NCBI RefSeq assembly: GCF_004327985.1
Contig: NZ_SJDL01000001.1
Location: 62,001-126,000, forward strand
Direction of reading: 5' to 3'
Length of the DNA: 64,000 bases
DNA from: Marinobacter halodurans
GTDB lineage: Bacteria > Pseudomonadota > Gammaproteobacteria > Pseudomonadales > Oleiphilaceae
Below are positions 1-8,773 of the stretch, piece after piece. The notes beneath the pieces were generated by a model, which was not told the origin of the DNA, ran no database searches, and saw only the letters and a program-made list of their open reading frames with translations. The position numbers were made by a program, and so were the translations under genes. How positions within the stretch are numbered: the stretch's first letter is position 1; every line of letters starts with the position of its first letter.

Positions 1-704
1 TGCAGCACCCAGATGGCAAACAATCCAAAAATCAGGCCAATCGGGAAGCCGAGGGAGAAGATATTCATCTGGGGCGCTGCCCGGGTCATCACCCCGAACG
101 AGATATTGACGATCAATACCGCCGTCACCGCCGGCAAGGCCAGCAGCATGGCGGATACGAACATCCACGTGATCCGGTGCGCCAGTTCCCAGTAGGCGTC
201 CGGCCCCAGGCCACCGGGCCCGATGGGAATCGTCCGGAAGCTCTCCAGGAAAACCTCGAAGGCTACCAGATGACCGTTCATGGCCAGGAACAGCAACGTC
301 ACGGTAATCGTGTAGATCTGTGCCAGTACCGGCACGTTGACGCCATTGGCCGGATCCACCATCGAGGCGAAGCCCAGCCCCATCTGCATGGCGATCATCT
401 GGCCGGCAATCACGAACAACTGGAACAGGGCGGTCAACACGAAGCCCAGTCCGGCGCCAATCAGGACCTGCTGGATGGTGATCACCACCGCATTGGCGTT
501 GAGCGCGTCGACTTTGGGTACGTCGCCGATCATGGGTACGATCAGGATGGTCATCAGCAGCGCCAGGCCCAGGCGGATCCGCGCCGGCACCAGAGCGGCG
601 CCGACGAAGGGGATCGTCATCATGAAGCTGGCGATGCGGAACAGCGGCCAGACGTGCTGCCCGACCCACTGCCCGATGCCGTCGGCGGCAATCTCCAGCG
701 CCAT
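1..704 (-). CDS. fliR: FliR, flagellar export gate protein (partial, C-terminus missing)
   Basis: FliR forms, with FliP and FliQ, the inner-membrane gate complex of the flagellar type III export apparatus. About 234 residues are present, starting MALEIAADGIGQW, with several long hydrophobic segments. The family is usually about 260 residues, so only the C-terminal end lies outside the left edge. The ATG (704-702) sits two bases after the fliQ stop, as expected for the conserved fliP-fliQ-fliR order. The reading frame is open to the edge. No anomaly is seen in the visible part. Confidence 0.95.
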   Translation of the reverse strand, partial: MALEIAADGIGQWVGQHVWPLFRIASFMMTIPFVGAALVPARIRLGLALLMTILIVPMIGDVPKVDALNANAVVITIQQVLIGAGLGFVLTALFQLFVIAGQMIAMQMGLGFASMVDPANGVNVPVLAQIYTITVTLLFLAMNGHLVAFEVFLESFRTIPIGPGGLGPDAYWELAHRITWMFVSAMLLALPAVTAVLIVNISFGVMTRAAPQMNIFSLGFPIGLIFGLFAIWVL

Positions 705-706
705 CG

Positions 707-976
707 TCAGCCGATCAGGTAGGGAATGTTGGTAATCAGGCGCTCGGTGTGCTCCATGAGCTGATGCAGCATCCAGGGACCGAACACGATGATCGAGAGC
801 AAGGTGACCAGCAGGCGCGGCAGGAAGCTCAGGGTCTGCTCGTTGATCTGCGTCGCCGCCTGGAACGTGCTGACGATCAGACCGACAACCAGCCCCGGCC
901 CGATAATGATGGCCGACAGCAGGACAATCAACCAGAGCGCCTGGCGCATGATGTCGATAACGGTTTCCGGGGTCAT
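707..976 (-). CDS. fliQ: FliQ, flagellar export gate protein
   Basis: FliQ is a small integral membrane subunit of the flagellar type III export gate. The 89-residue product has the family length and two transmembrane helices (about residues 15-37 and 50-72). It has the typical start MTPETVIDIMRQAL and the conserved stretch FQAATQINEQTL between the helices. It lies 12 bases after fliP and two bases before fliR, so the genes are almost certainly cotranscribed. Identity rests on both sequence and position. Confidence 0.97.
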   Translation of the reverse strand: MTPETVIDIMRQALWLIVLLSAIIIGPGLVVGLIVSTFQAATQINEQTLSFLPRLLVTLLSIIVFGPWMLHQLMEHTERLITNIPYLIG

Positions 977-988
977 GACTGACCTCCC

Positions 989-1753
989 CTACAGTCCGTA
1001 GCTGGCTGCCAGCGTTCCCATGATCAGGGACCAGCCGTCAACGAGCACAAAGAGCATGATCTTGAAAGGCAGCGAGATGATGATCGGTGACAGCATCATC
1101 ATCCCCATCGCCATCAGCACGCTGGCCACGACCATATCGATGACCAGGAAGGGTATGAACAGGATGAATCCGATCTGGAAGGCGGTCTTCAGTTCGCTGG
1201 TCACGAAAGCCGGCATCAACACCCAGAACGACACATCGTCGGGGCTGGCCGCCTTTTCGCCGGAAATCCGCATGAACAGCCCGAGGTCGTCTTCCCGGGT
1301 CTGGGCCAGCATGAATTTGCGGAACGGTTGGGAAGCCGCCTCGACGGCTTCCAGGGGCGCCATCTGTTCGGCAAGATAAGGCTGCAGCGCCGTCTCGTTC
1401 ACCTGCTCGAACACCGGCCGCATGATAAAGATGGTCAGGAACAGGGCCAGACCCAGCAGGATCTGGTTGGACGGCGTGGACTGCAACCCCAGCGCCTGAC
1501 GCAGGATGGAGAAAACGATGATGATGCGGGTGAACGACGTCATCATCATCAGCATTGCCGGCAGGAACGTGAGCGCCGTCATCAGCGCCAGGACCTGCAG
1601 GGTGACCGAATACTCCTGGGTATTGCCGTCCGGACCCGGGGTTACGGTGATCGCCGGAATGCCGGGAATATCAGCCGCCTGGGCCGGGAGAGCGAACAGG
1701 AACAGGGGCAGGCACGTCAGGCACAGTCTGAGGCTTCGGGCCAACAGGGTCAC
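989..1753 (-). CDS. fliP: FliP, flagellar export gate protein
   Basis: FliP is the core subunit of the flagellar export gate in the inner membrane. The 254-residue product begins with a signal peptide ([20 protein letters not shown], then ALPAQA), as is usual for FliP. It carries the family hallmarks: [15 protein letters not shown] near residue 63, a long soluble middle, and a C-terminal hydrophobic pair with MGMMMLSPI. The start overlaps the fliO stop by four bases, indicating translational coupling. Confidence 0.97.
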   Translation of the reverse strand: MTLLARSLRLCLTCLPLFLFALPAQAADIPGIPAITVTPGPDGNTQEYSVTLQVLALMTALTFLPAMLMMMTSFTRIIIVFSILRQALGLQSTPSNQILLGLALFLTIFIMRPVFEQVNETALQPYLAEQMAPLEAVEAASQPFRKFMLAQTREDDLGLFMRISGEKAASPDDVSFWVLMPAFVTSELKTAFQIGFILFIPFLVIDMVVASVLMAMGMMMLSPIIISLPFKIMLFVLVDGWSLIMGTLAASYGL

Positions 1754-2211
1754 GCATCACCTCCCTGGTCATTGCGGGAGGCCGAGCGATCACCCCAGCT
1801 GCGCCCGAGCATGGTCTGCAGTCGCTTGGCAAACTCACTGTCGCCGCCCACGCTGCCACTGACCACTGGCTCGTCAAAGACATGCAGCGTCCGGATCGCG
1901 GTGGCGGTAATGCCCACCAGGATCTGGGTGCCGCCCACCTCAATCAGGGCAATGCGCTCGCGGGCGCCCACCGGCATGACGCTGACCACTTTGATCGCCT
2001 GGTTGTTCATGCCGGACAGGCCGTTCATCCGCTTGACCAGCCAGGCACAGCCAAAAATCAGGGCAATGACGACAATCAGGCCAAGCCCCAGGCTCATCAG
2101 TGATGTGAGGTTATCGGCGCCGCGGGTGACCGCACCAGCGCCATTTTTCTCTTCGGCCAGCAACGGGGCGCTGAGCAGCAGAAGCCATCCGCAGAACAGG
2201 ATGCGATACAA
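1750..2211 (-). CDS. fliO: FliO, flagellar export gate assembly protein
   Basis: FliO is a bitopic membrane protein that assists assembly of the FliP ring. The product (about 153 residues) starts with a signal-like helix ([19 protein letters not shown]) and has a second transmembrane segment near residues 39-60 ([16 protein letters not shown]). A FliO-type soluble domain ends in the region conserved as [11 protein letters not shown] chose a TTG start at 2211 because a strong GGAGGT ribosome site lies six bases before it. A GTG at 2229 would add six residues but would overlap that site. The end overlaps fliP. Confidence 0.88.
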   Translation of the reverse strand: MYRILFCGWLLLLSAPLLAEEKNGAGAVTRGADNLTSLMSLGLGLIVVIALIFGCAWLVKRMNGLSGMNNQAIKVVSVMPVGARERIALIEVGGTQILVGITATAIRTLHVFDEPVVSGSVGGDSEFAKRLQTMLGRSWGDRSASRNDQGGDA

Positions 2212-2272
2212 GGGAACACCTCCACCCACCCGTCAGGCCCGGGCCATCGGCCGGGCCGGGGGTCAGGCTTTC

Positions 2273-2794
2273 TTATTTTGACAGTCGCTTGATGCGCTCG
2301 CCCGGACTGATGACGTCCGTCAGGCGAATACCGAATTTCTCGTTCACCATGACCACCTCACCATGGGCGATCAGGGTGCCGTTGACCAACACGTCCAACG
2401 GTTCGCCCGCCAACCGGTCCAGCTCGATCACCGACCCCTGGTTGAGCTGCAGCAGGTTACGAATGGGGATCTGGGTGTTCCCCACCTCCATGGAGATGGT
2501 CACCGGAATATCCAGGATGACATCCAGATCCGGAGCCGGACCCGTGCCGGTTTCCGAGATCGCACTTTCCTGGCCGAACTCTTCCATCGGTGCGGCTTTC
2601 ACATCCTCTTCACTGGCACCGGCCTCCGCCATGGCGGCCGCCCATTCGTCATCGCGTTCACCGCCGTCTTCGGCAGCGGTTTCGCCGTCAGCCGCATCAT
2701 CGCCGGATTCGGACATGGCGGCTTCCCACTCGGCAGCGAGCTTTTCGTCTTCGCTCATCTCCTGCCCCTCTTTCTTTTTGTCGTCTTCAGCCAT
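2273..2794 (-). CDS. fliN: FliN, flagellar switch (C-ring) protein
   Basis: FliN, with FliM and FliG, forms the cytoplasmic C-ring that controls rotation direction and docks export cargo. The C-terminal ~80 residues are a classic SpoA/FliN domain (ILDIPVTISMEVG, LLQLNQGSVIELDRLAGEP, VNEKFGIRLTDVI). The N-terminal ~90 residues are very acidic and hold two similar motifs, EWEAAMSESG (22-31) and EWAAAMAEAG (50-59). The product is 173 residues, longer than minimal FliN. The start lies inside the 3' end of fliM, overlapping by eight bases. Confidence 0.97.
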   Translation of the reverse strand: MAEDDKKKEGQEMSEDEKLAAEWEAAMSESGDDAADGETAAEDGGERDDEWAAAMAEAGASEEDVKAAPMEEFGQESAISETGTGPAPDLDVILDIPVTISMEVGNTQIPIRNLLQLNQGSVIELDRLAGEPLDVLVNGTLIAHGEVVMVNEKFGIRLTDVISPGERIKRLSK

Positions 2795-3785
2795 GCCTGT
2801 TCACCTTCAGTTGCTTCTTCACTTTGGGCCGGTTCATGCGACGGGTGACCCGCAGCGCCAGATTCCCGTCGCGGGTGCCCATTTGGGCCTGATAGATTGG
2901 AATGCCGTTAGCCGTTACCGTCAGCTCTTCTTCCAGTTCCACCGGAATCACATCGCCGGCCTTGAGCTTGGCGATTTCCCGCAACGACATCCGGCGTCGG
3001 CAGACCGTGGCATTGACCGGAACGTTCACGGCCTTGATGTCTTCCTGGAGGGCATTGACCCAGCGTTCATCGACTTCGTCGATATCACTCTGGACACCCG
3101 CGTCCAGCACATCCCGGATCGGTTCGATCATGGAATACGGCAGGGCCATGTGAAGCTCGCCACCGCCGCCGTCCAGCTCGATATGGAACGTGCTGATCAC
3201 CACCACTTCACTGGGGCTGACGATGTTGGCCATCGCCGGATTGACCTCGGAGCTGAGGTACTCGAAATCCATCTTCAGGACGGCATTCCACGCCTCGCGC
3301 ATGTCCTTGAAGACCTGATCGAGCATCATCTGCACGATGCGGGTCTCGGTGGGCGTGAACTCGCGGCCCTCGATCTTGGCGTGCCGACCTTCCCCGCCAA
3401 AGAAGTTATCCACTAACTTGAAGACCAGCTTGGCGTCGAGAATAAACAACGCGGTGCCGCGCAGCGGGCGCATCTTGACCAGGTTGAGGCTGGTGGGCAC
3501 GTACAGCGTGTGGATGTATTCGCCAAATTTCATGATCTGCACGCCGCCGGTGGAAACGTCGGCGTTGCGGCGCAGCATGTTGAACAGACTGATGCGGGTG
3601 TAACGGGCAAATCGCTCGTTGATCATCTCGAGCGTCGGCATCCGGCCGCGCACGATCCGATCCTGGCTGGCCAGGTCGTAATTCTTGACGCCGGTATCGT
3701 CGACGTCGTCATAGGTGTCGACATCGCCGTCATCAACGCCGTGCAGGAGCGCGTCGATCTCGTCTTGTGAGAGTAAGTCCTGCAT
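2787..3785 (-). CDS. fliM: FliM, flagellar switch protein
   Basis: FliM is the C-ring protein that binds phosphorylated CheY and transmits the signal to FliG. The 332-residue product begins with the conserved CheY-binding peptide (MQDLLSQDEIDALLHG). It continues with the CheC-like middle domain (TLEMINERFARYTRISLFNMLR) and ends in a SpoA domain (KAGDVIPVELEEELTVTANG). It is in the fliL-fliM-fliN order seen in many gammaproteobacteria and overlaps fliN. Confidence 0.98.
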   Translation of the reverse strand: MQDLLSQDEIDALLHGVDDGDVDTYDDVDDTGVKNYDLASQDRIVRGRMPTLEMINERFARYTRISLFNMLRRNADVSTGGVQIMKFGEYIHTLYVPTSLNLVKMRPLRGTALFILDAKLVFKLVDNFFGGEGRHAKIEGREFTPTETRIVQMMLDQVFKDMREAWNAVLKMDFEYLSSEVNPAMANIVSPSEVVVISTFHIELDGGGGELHMALPYSMIEPIRDVLDAGVQSDIDEVDERWVNALQEDIKAVNVPVNATVCRRRMSLREIAKLKAGDVIPVELEEELTVTANGIPIYQAQMGTRDGNLALRVTRRMNRPKVKKQLKVNRHG

Positions 3786-3834
3786 AGTCCCTATCCGACC
3801 TCGAGATTAGTCAATCGGCCACAATCTGTCATAG

Positions 3835-4341
3835 CTACTGCAACACAAAATTTTCGAAAAGGACATGGTCGATCGGCTCGCCGCCTTCCTCTGCCAGGAT
3901 GCCGTTGATCGTGTCCAGTGTCTCCTGCAACAGCTTTTCCTTGCCTTCCGGCGTCTGCATGGCCTGGAAATCCTGCCCGCCAAACAGGGTCAGCAACCGG
4001 CTTCGGATCAGCGGCATGTTGGCCTGCGCGACGTCCAGCGCCCCCTGGTTGCGGCTTTGCAGCGCCAGGAAGATCTGCATGTAACGCTGGCGCCCGTCCG
4101 TGGACAGTGTGACCACAAACGGTTTGGTGATGGCGTAGTAGTGGCTGGGCTGGAATGCTGGCTCGGCCGTCTCGTCGGCGGCCGCTTCATCGGCGGCAGC
4201 ACCGTCATCGGATTTCAGGAACCAGAGCGTACCGGCCACCGACAACCCCACCGCCAGAATAATGATCAGAACAAGGCCGATGATCAGCTTCAGCTTGCCT
4301 TTCCCCCCACCCGCCGGGGCTTGCTCGGTATTTTCCGCCAT
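3835..4341 (-). CDS. fliL: FliL, flagellar basal body-associated protein
   Basis: FliL is an inner-membrane protein that surrounds stator units and influences motor output. The 168-residue product has a short cytoplasmic N-terminus rich in Gly and Lys, one transmembrane helix (about 18-37, LKLIIGLVLIIILAVGLSV) and a periplasmic domain of the usual FliL type, ending DHVLFENFVLQ. A sigma-54-like element lies about 50 bases upstream, so this gene probably heads its own fliLMNOPQR transcript. Confidence 0.96.
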   Translation of the reverse strand: MAENTEQAPAGGGKGKLKLIIGLVLIIILAVGLSVAGTLWFLKSDDGAAADEAAADETAEPAFQPSHYYAITKPFVVTLSTDGRQRYMQIFLALQSRNQGALDVAQANMPLIRSRLLTLFGGQDFQAMQTPEGKEKLLQETLDTINGILAEEGGEPIDHVLFENFVLQ

Positions 4342-4392
4342 AAGTCCTACAGTCAGATTATTGTCGTATCACGCTGTCTGGAGAGGTTAGCA

Positions 4393-4407
4393 GCAAGGAA
4401 CAGGCCA
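4393..4407 (-). promoter_or_regulatory. sigma-54 promoter upstream of fliL
   Basis: On the minus strand the sequence reads TGGCCTG-TTCC-TTGC, with GG and GC separated by exactly ten bases. This matches the -24/-12 pattern TGGCACG-N4-TTGC. Transcription would start near 4381, about 40 bases before the fliL ATG. The match is read by eye; the assignment to fliL is inference. Confidence 0.65.
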
Positions 4408-4548
4408 ATCCTGCCGCTCCAGTCAGTTCTTTTGGAAAACAGAAGTTTAGCGCCTGGAGGCGGAGACATAAACCACGAACACGCGTTCCGTGCATTCTGA
4501 AGAGGGGCTGGCGAAAGCGGCGTCGCGATGGGCGGGAGGGGAAAGCCA

Positions 4549-4568
4549 GCCTGACCGGACGGTCAGGC
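4549..4568 (-). terminator. hairpin overlapping the fliK stop codon
   Basis: A perfect 8-bp inverted repeat (GCCTGACC and GGTCAGGC, 4-base loop) overlaps the end of fliK. On the minus strand it is followed by only a weak TTT run. It may attenuate or end fliK transcription ahead of the fliL promoter; function is uncertain. Confidence 0.4.
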
Positions 4569-5837
4569 GTAAAGATCCACTTCACCACGCCAGCTCAGAT
4601 CAAGCTGACCGCTGGCAAGCGTGCCGGATTCGTCGGTCGAGAGTTCCTCGCCCTCTCCGGCCAGGCTGCCACTGCCATTGCCACCCTTCTCATCCTCCTG
4701 CTGCAGTTGCTGCTGGGCGCCCTGGTCTGCCGTGTCAGCGGACACTTCAAAGCGATCCAGGTTCAGTCCGTTCTCCTGCAGCATGTCGCGCAGACGGTGG
4801 CCGTTCAGTTCCAGCTGGTCACGGACGGCAGCATGGGTGGCATGGACCGTCACCTGGGCCTGGTCGTGGTGCACCTGGACCCGGACTTCCAACGGCCCCA
4901 TGTCCGGCGGGGTCACATGGATTTCCGCAGCGGACATGCGCTGACTGGTGAGCCAGGCCAGCTTGCCTGCGATCTTGTCGCCCCACTCGGCGTGCTGAAC
5001 CGGCAGATCAATGCTGGTGGAATAGCTTTTCAGGGGCGCCATGGTCTCGCGACCGTCCAGCCCCCGTTGCAAGCCGGTGGCGTTATTCGGCACGGAGGTT
5101 TGGGCGTTGCTGTCCCCCTGCAAGCGGCCCAGCTGGGCGGAAAAATCCAGGGCCTTGCCATCCGCGGCAACGCTCTTACCCAGCAGCGTACTGACCGCGT
5201 CTGACTTGCCGGCACCCAGGCCATCACTGCGCCCCTCCTGAGCGCTGTTGCCCGACGCCCCCTGGGCCAGCGATTTGAGGGAAAGTCCCTGCAGCGGATT
5301 CTGTGAAGCGGACGAAGCGGACGAATGGGTCGATGGGCCATCGGCGGCGGCCGTCCTGGTCGTTTCCACCTTCACGTTGGTCGGCATGGAGAAGAGCATC
5401 GGGGCAGCGGCATCGTCTTTCCGCTTGTCGTCTTTCTGATCCTTGCCGTCCTTGTCATCCTCAGACGCCGTTTTCTCGGTCTTGTCGGCCTGGCCTTCCG
5501 CGACCGGCTTGTCATCGTCGGCGGTATCGGCTTCTTTACCCTTGGCATCCTTGGCGTCATCGGAGCGTCTCTGCTCTTCAGCCTTGTCCGCGCGGGCGGT
5601 TTCTTCCTGGCGCTCCTTGGCATCGACCCGCTCAGCCCGTTTTTCCTGCAGACGCTCGTCTTCCGCCCGGCGCTGGGCCCGTTCCTGCTGCGCTTCTTTC
5701 TGTTCCAGGCGCGACTGCTCGCGGTTAGAGACTTCCTCGAACGCTTCTCCGGAACGCTCGGTGTCTCCAGCTGACGGGGATCGGTCCAACATTTTATCGG
5801 GTGTGGGCGATGCGGAGTTAAGCACCAGTCCGGACAT
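4563..5837 (-). CDS. fliK: FliK, flagellar hook-length control protein
   Basis: FliK is the secreted molecular ruler that sets hook length and switches export specificity through FlhB. The 424-residue product has a long, charged, low-complexity region (about residues 30-150, rich in Glu, Lys, Asp and Arg) and a Ser/Gly-rich linker. The C-terminal Flg_hook domain spans about 290-370 (AAEIHVTPPDMGPLEVRV, then NGHRLRDMLQENGL). This is the standard FliK layout. A sigma-54-like element lies about 50 bases before the ATG. Confidence 0.93.
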   Translation of the reverse strand: MSGLVLNSASPTPDKMLDRSPSAGDTERSGEAFEEVSNREQSRLEQKEAQQERAQRRAEDERLQEKRAERVDAKERQEETARADKAEEQRRSDDAKDAKGKEADTADDDKPVAEGQADKTEKTASEDDKDGKDQKDDKRKDDAAAPMLFSMPTNVKVETTRTAAADGPSTHSSASSASQNPLQGLSLKSLAQGASGNSAQEGRSDGLGAGKSDAVSTLLGKSVAADGKALDFSAQLGRLQGDSNAQTSVPNNATGLQRGLDGRETMAPLKSYSTSIDLPVQHAEWGDKIAGKLAWLTSQRMSAAEIHVTPPDMGPLEVRVQVHHDQAQVTVHATHAAVRDQLELNGHRLRDMLQENGLNLDRFEVSADTADQGAQQQLQQEDEKGGNGSGSLAGEGEELSTDESGTLASGQLDLSWRGEVDLYA

Positions 5838-5886
5838 GGCAACCTCTTGCCGCTAGGCATCAATCAAACAGTGTTGCAGGGACTGG

Positions 5887-5902
5887 AGCAATTAAGGTGC
5901 CA
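5887..5902 (-). promoter_or_regulatory. sigma-54 promoter upstream of fliK
   Basis: The minus strand reads TGGCACC-TTAA-TTGCT, a near-consensus -24/-12 element with correct 10-base spacing between GG and GC. Predicted start is near 5876, about 40 bases before the fliK ATG. This is the best sigma-54 match seen in the window. Confidence 0.75.
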
Positions 5903-5937
5903 GATTTCACGGAGTGGGTATCAGCCAGCCGAGTGAC

Positions 5938-5958
5938 GCCCGACCAGGCGTGTCGGGC
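5938..5958 (-). terminator. hairpin downstream of hptB
   Basis: A 7-bp perfect inverted repeat (GCCCGAC ... GTCGGGC, 7-base loop) lies 36 bases after the hptB stop and before the fliK promoter. No T-run follows it on the minus strand, so intrinsic termination is only possible, not shown. Confidence 0.35.
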
Positions 5959-5993
5959 CGCCGGCACGGGGACCGGATCGACCGTCTCCGGCA

Positions 5994-6341
5994 TCACCGC
6001 ATCAGGGTGTGTTCCAACAGCTCGCGGACGATCGCGAATTCGCTCTGCATATCATCCAGAACATGGCGGGCATCATCGATGCGTTCTTCCTTGCCCGCCA
6101 GTTCTGCGTCGGCGCACAAGGCGCCAAGACGCGGCGCACCGATGTTGATACAGCTTCCCTTGAAACTGTGGGCGGATCGGGTGAAGGCGTCGGCGTCACG
6201 GTCACTGAGTGCCGATCTCAGTGCATTCAACCGTTCCGACGAGTCGCTCAGGTACGTCCTGATCAGCACGTCGAATTCGCCTTCCATAACCTCCTGAAGT
6301 TCCGCAAGCGCGTCATCGTCCAGATGTGGCTTGTCGTTCAT
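5994..6341 (-). CDS. hptB: HptB-like histidine phosphotransfer protein
   Basis: This is a stand-alone Hpt protein. In Pseudomonas aeruginosa HptB receives phosphate from hybrid kinases and passes it to the receiver domain of HsbR. The 115-residue product has the Hpt signature with the phospho-accepting His at residue 58 (AHSFKGSCINIGA). The ATG is preceded by a good AAGGAGA site. It is the last gene of the hsbA-hsbR-hptB set, in the same order as PA3347-PA3346-PA3345, which strongly supports the assignment. Confidence 0.88.
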   Translation of the reverse strand: MNDKPHLDDDALAELQEVMEGEFDVLIRTYLSDSSERLNALRSALSDRDADAFTRSAHSFKGSCINIGAPRLGALCADAELAGKEERIDDARHVLDDMQSEFAIVRELLEHTLMR

Positions 6342-6500
6342 GATTGTCTCCTTGTCATCCGGCCGGGCCTACGGCTTGGCGGGCGGATCACTTTGTCCAG
6401 CTTGGATCAGCGGGCATCCCTCAACGATGCCCCGGACGTGCCTCCTCGGGAACGCGTCGCCAACGGAGGTCGGCTACACTGCCTGCTCCGTCATCCCGGT

Positions 6501-8243
6501 TCAACCCGTGTGTTGTTCCGATTCGTCGGGATCGAACGTCCAGCGATAGACCGCCTCGACTTCATTGCCCGTGCCATGGTGCGTCAGCGAGTCACACAGC
6601 TGTCGCAGCAACGCCAGCCCGCGGCCGGCGTACCCGGCCTCAGGGACGGTCCTTTGTGTCTGCTCAGTATAGTTGAAGCCCACGCCACTATCCCGGCACA
6701 CCACCCGCAACTCACCGCCTTTCCGGCCGGTCTTGTGTTCGAGCCGGAACAGCACCGCATGGTCCCCCACGGTTCGCAGGCGGCGTTCCCGCTCGGCGTA
6801 ATACTGGCCGAACCCTTCCGGCGAATTCTTCCATACGGACGGCAGCCCCAGCACCCCATGTTCCAGGGCATTGGTATAGAGCTCCGCCAGCACCGTGTAC
6901 ACCTCGCCGCCCCGCCGGCGCAGACCGGGCACCTCCATACAGATGTGCAGCAACAGCGGCAGCGGATTGAACTGGGCCAGCGTTTCGCCGGTCACCTCAT
7001 ACTCGCAGGACCAGGTGGCCGGCCCGCTCAGGGCCGACTGGGTGACCCGCAACGGCAGTTCTTCAACGTCAGCAGGCGGCACCACATCGACGGTCAGCAG
7101 CGTCAGATCATCACTGTATTCCTCGGCGCCGGTGAACCGGGCCACAGCCCGCAATACCGCATCCAGCACCGACTGGTCGTCGGGCGTGCCGGCCACTGCC
7201 GCTTCCAGCCGGGTTTCCCCGAACATCTCGCCCTCGGCGTTCATGGCTTCGGGAACACCATCGGTGGCAAACAGGACCGTGTCCCCTTCCTCGACCTTGT
7301 AACGGGCCACATCCACGCTGAAACGCTCCGCCGCGACGACACCCAATGGCAAGTGAGCGGAGGTCAGTCGCTCAACGGTCGCGCCCCGGCGCAACAGGAA
7401 GCCACAGGGCAGACCGCCATTCCAGATGCTGAGATTGCCCAGATGGAAGTCGAGTTCGATAAAGGCGGCGCAACAGAACATGTCCTTGGGCATGATGCGC
7501 CACAGCTTCTGGTTGATCTCGCGCAGAATATCGCCACTGAGAAAGCCCTTGCTGGTCATGCCGTAGAAAATCTCAGCCACTGGCATGGCCCCGATGGCCG
7601 CCGGCAGGCCATGGCCAGTGAAATCCCCGATCAGGATATTCATACCTCCCGAAGGACGCGGGCAGGCATACAGGATGTCGCCGTTAAACACCGACATGGG
7701 CGAGGCATGGTAGCGGATATTCGGCGCATCCAGGCAGCCGGTGTGGGCGACATTGTCGAACACCCGTTTGGCAATATTCTGCTCGTTGACCAGTCGCTGG
7801 TTGTGGGCACGAATCACGTCCCGCTGCTGGCTCAGGGTCCGGTGCATCACCCGCATGCGATTAAAGGCGTTGATCTTGGCTTCGATGATGATGCGGTTGT
7901 AGGGTTTGGAGAGAAAGTCGTCGCCACCGGCCTCCAGACAGCGGGCCAGGGCATCGGCATCGGACAGGGACGTCAGGAAAATGACAGGCACCAGCGATTC
8001 GCCCGCCAGCGCCTTGATATGGCGTGCCGCATCCATTCCATCCATGCGCGGCATCATCACATCCAGCAACACGATCTGGGGCTGGAACCGCCGAAAGCCT
8101 TCCACCGCTTCGATACCGTCAGCAGCCGTCATGACGTCATGACCCTGACGCCGAACCATGGTACTGAGAATCAGGCGGTCGCTTTCGCTGTCATCGGCAA
8201 TCAGGATGCGCAGCGCCTGCGCGTCCGTTTGCACCTCGTCCAA
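6501..8243 (-). CDS. hsbR: HsbR-like response regulator with PP2C phosphatase and anti-sigma kinase domains
   Basis: HsbR is the output switch of the HptB pathway: a receiver controls a phosphatase/kinase that sets the phosphorylation state of HsbA. The 580-residue product has a receiver (about 10-125; phospho-acceptor Asp61, Lys113). A SpoIIE/PP2C-type phosphatase domain follows (about 180-390; metal-binding Asp189 and Asp207 in the GD motifs), and a C-terminal HATPase domain resembles RsbW/SpoIIAB (about 430-570, including the N-box around TNALEHG). The start is TTG, chosen because AGAGG lies seven bases upstream; a GTG two codons downstream is the alternative. Confidence 0.9.
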   Translation of the reverse strand: MDEVQTDAQALRILIADDSESDRLILSTMVRRQGHDVMTAADGIEAVEGFRRFQPQIVLLDVMMPRMDGMDAARHIKALAGESLVPVIFLTSLSDADALARCLEAGGDDFLSKPYNRIIIEAKINAFNRMRVMHRTLSQQRDVIRAHNQRLVNEQNIAKRVFDNVAHTGCLDAPNIRYHASPMSVFNGDILYACPRPSGGMNILIGDFTGHGLPAAIGAMPVAEIFYGMTSKGFLSGDILREINQKLWRIMPKDMFCCAAFIELDFHLGNLSIWNGGLPCGFLLRRGATVERLTSAHLPLGVVAAERFSVDVARYKVEEGDTVLFATDGVPEAMNAEGEMFGETRLEAAVAGTPDDQSVLDAVLRAVARFTGAEEYSDDLTLLTVDVVPPADVEELPLRVTQSALSGPATWSCEYEVTGETLAQFNPLPLLLHICMEVPGLRRRGGEVYTVLAELYTNALEHGVLGLPSVWKNSPEGFGQYYAERERRLRTVGDHAVLFRLEHKTGRKGGELRVVCRDSGVGFNYTEQTQRTVPEAGYAGRGLALLRQLCDSLTHHGTGNEVEAVYRWTFDPDESEQHTG

Positions 8244-8261
8244 CGTAACGCCTCTTCCCGT

Positions 8262-8567
8262 CTACTTGATGGAGAACAGCTGCTCGAAGTTGGAAATGCT
8301 GAGAATCCGTCTTACGTCGCTGTTGCAGTTTTCGATGCGGACCCGACCGGCATCACCACCGGCGTAATCCCGCAATAACAGGAGCATGCCCAGCGCGGAG
8401 CTGTCCAGGTAGGTCGTTTCGGACATGTCGATGACGTAATCGCTGACGTCCTGGTCATCGTGCTCGTAGGCATCGCGGAAACTTTGATGGGAACTGAAGT
8501 CGAATCGTCCATCGATACTGATAATCAGCGTGCGACCGTCTTCGCTTCGCCGCGTGTGAATGGCCAT
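8262..8567 (-). CDS. hsbA: HsbA-like anti-sigma factor antagonist (STAS domain)
   Basis: HsbA is a STAS-domain protein whose serine phosphorylation is set by HsbR. In P. aeruginosa it interacts with FlgM or with a diguanylate cyclase and so shifts cells between swimming and biofilm. The 101-residue product has the STAS fold and the phosphoserine motif TYLDSSALGM (D55-S56-S57). The frame is open upstream, but the ATG at 8567 is the start because GGAGGACACCGC precedes it. It lies 18 bases before hsbR. Confidence 0.9.
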   Translation of the reverse strand: MAIHTRRSEDGRTLIISIDGRFDFSSHQSFRDAYEHDDQDVSDYVIDMSETTYLDSSALGMLLLLRDYAGGDAGRVRIENCNSDVRRILSISNFEQLFSIK

Positions 8568-8725
8568 GCGGTGTCCTCCGTCAATGCTTGAGCCAGCGGG
8601 TCTGAATCGGGCGCGGCACCTTTGAATGGCGTCTGCGGCCCTGCCCCGGGTATGTCCTTTACGCCGAGTGCCCGGAATCTGGTCCGGACTGATTTTGATT
8701 ATTCCACGGGATTGAGAATAGCCAA

Positions 8726-8752
8726 AACTCGGCAAATTGCATGCGTAATTTG
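8726..8752 (-). promoter_or_regulatory. possible sigma-28 (FliA) promoter upstream of hsbA
   Basis: The minus strand reads CAAATTAC, 11 bases, then GCCGAGTT. This resembles the FliA pattern TAAAGTTT-N11-GCCGATAA with an exact GCCGA core and a CAAA in place of TAAA. It lies between fliJ and hsbA, about 160 bases before the hsbA ATG. The match is partial. Confidence 0.35.
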
Positions 8753-8773
8753 AAGATGGATTCCGTACCGGCC

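Noticed and set aside
6009..8378. Very long open frame on the plus strand
   Set aside because: It is antisense to hsbR, which has clear domains; long antisense frames are common in G+C-rich genes, and its composition is not protein-like.
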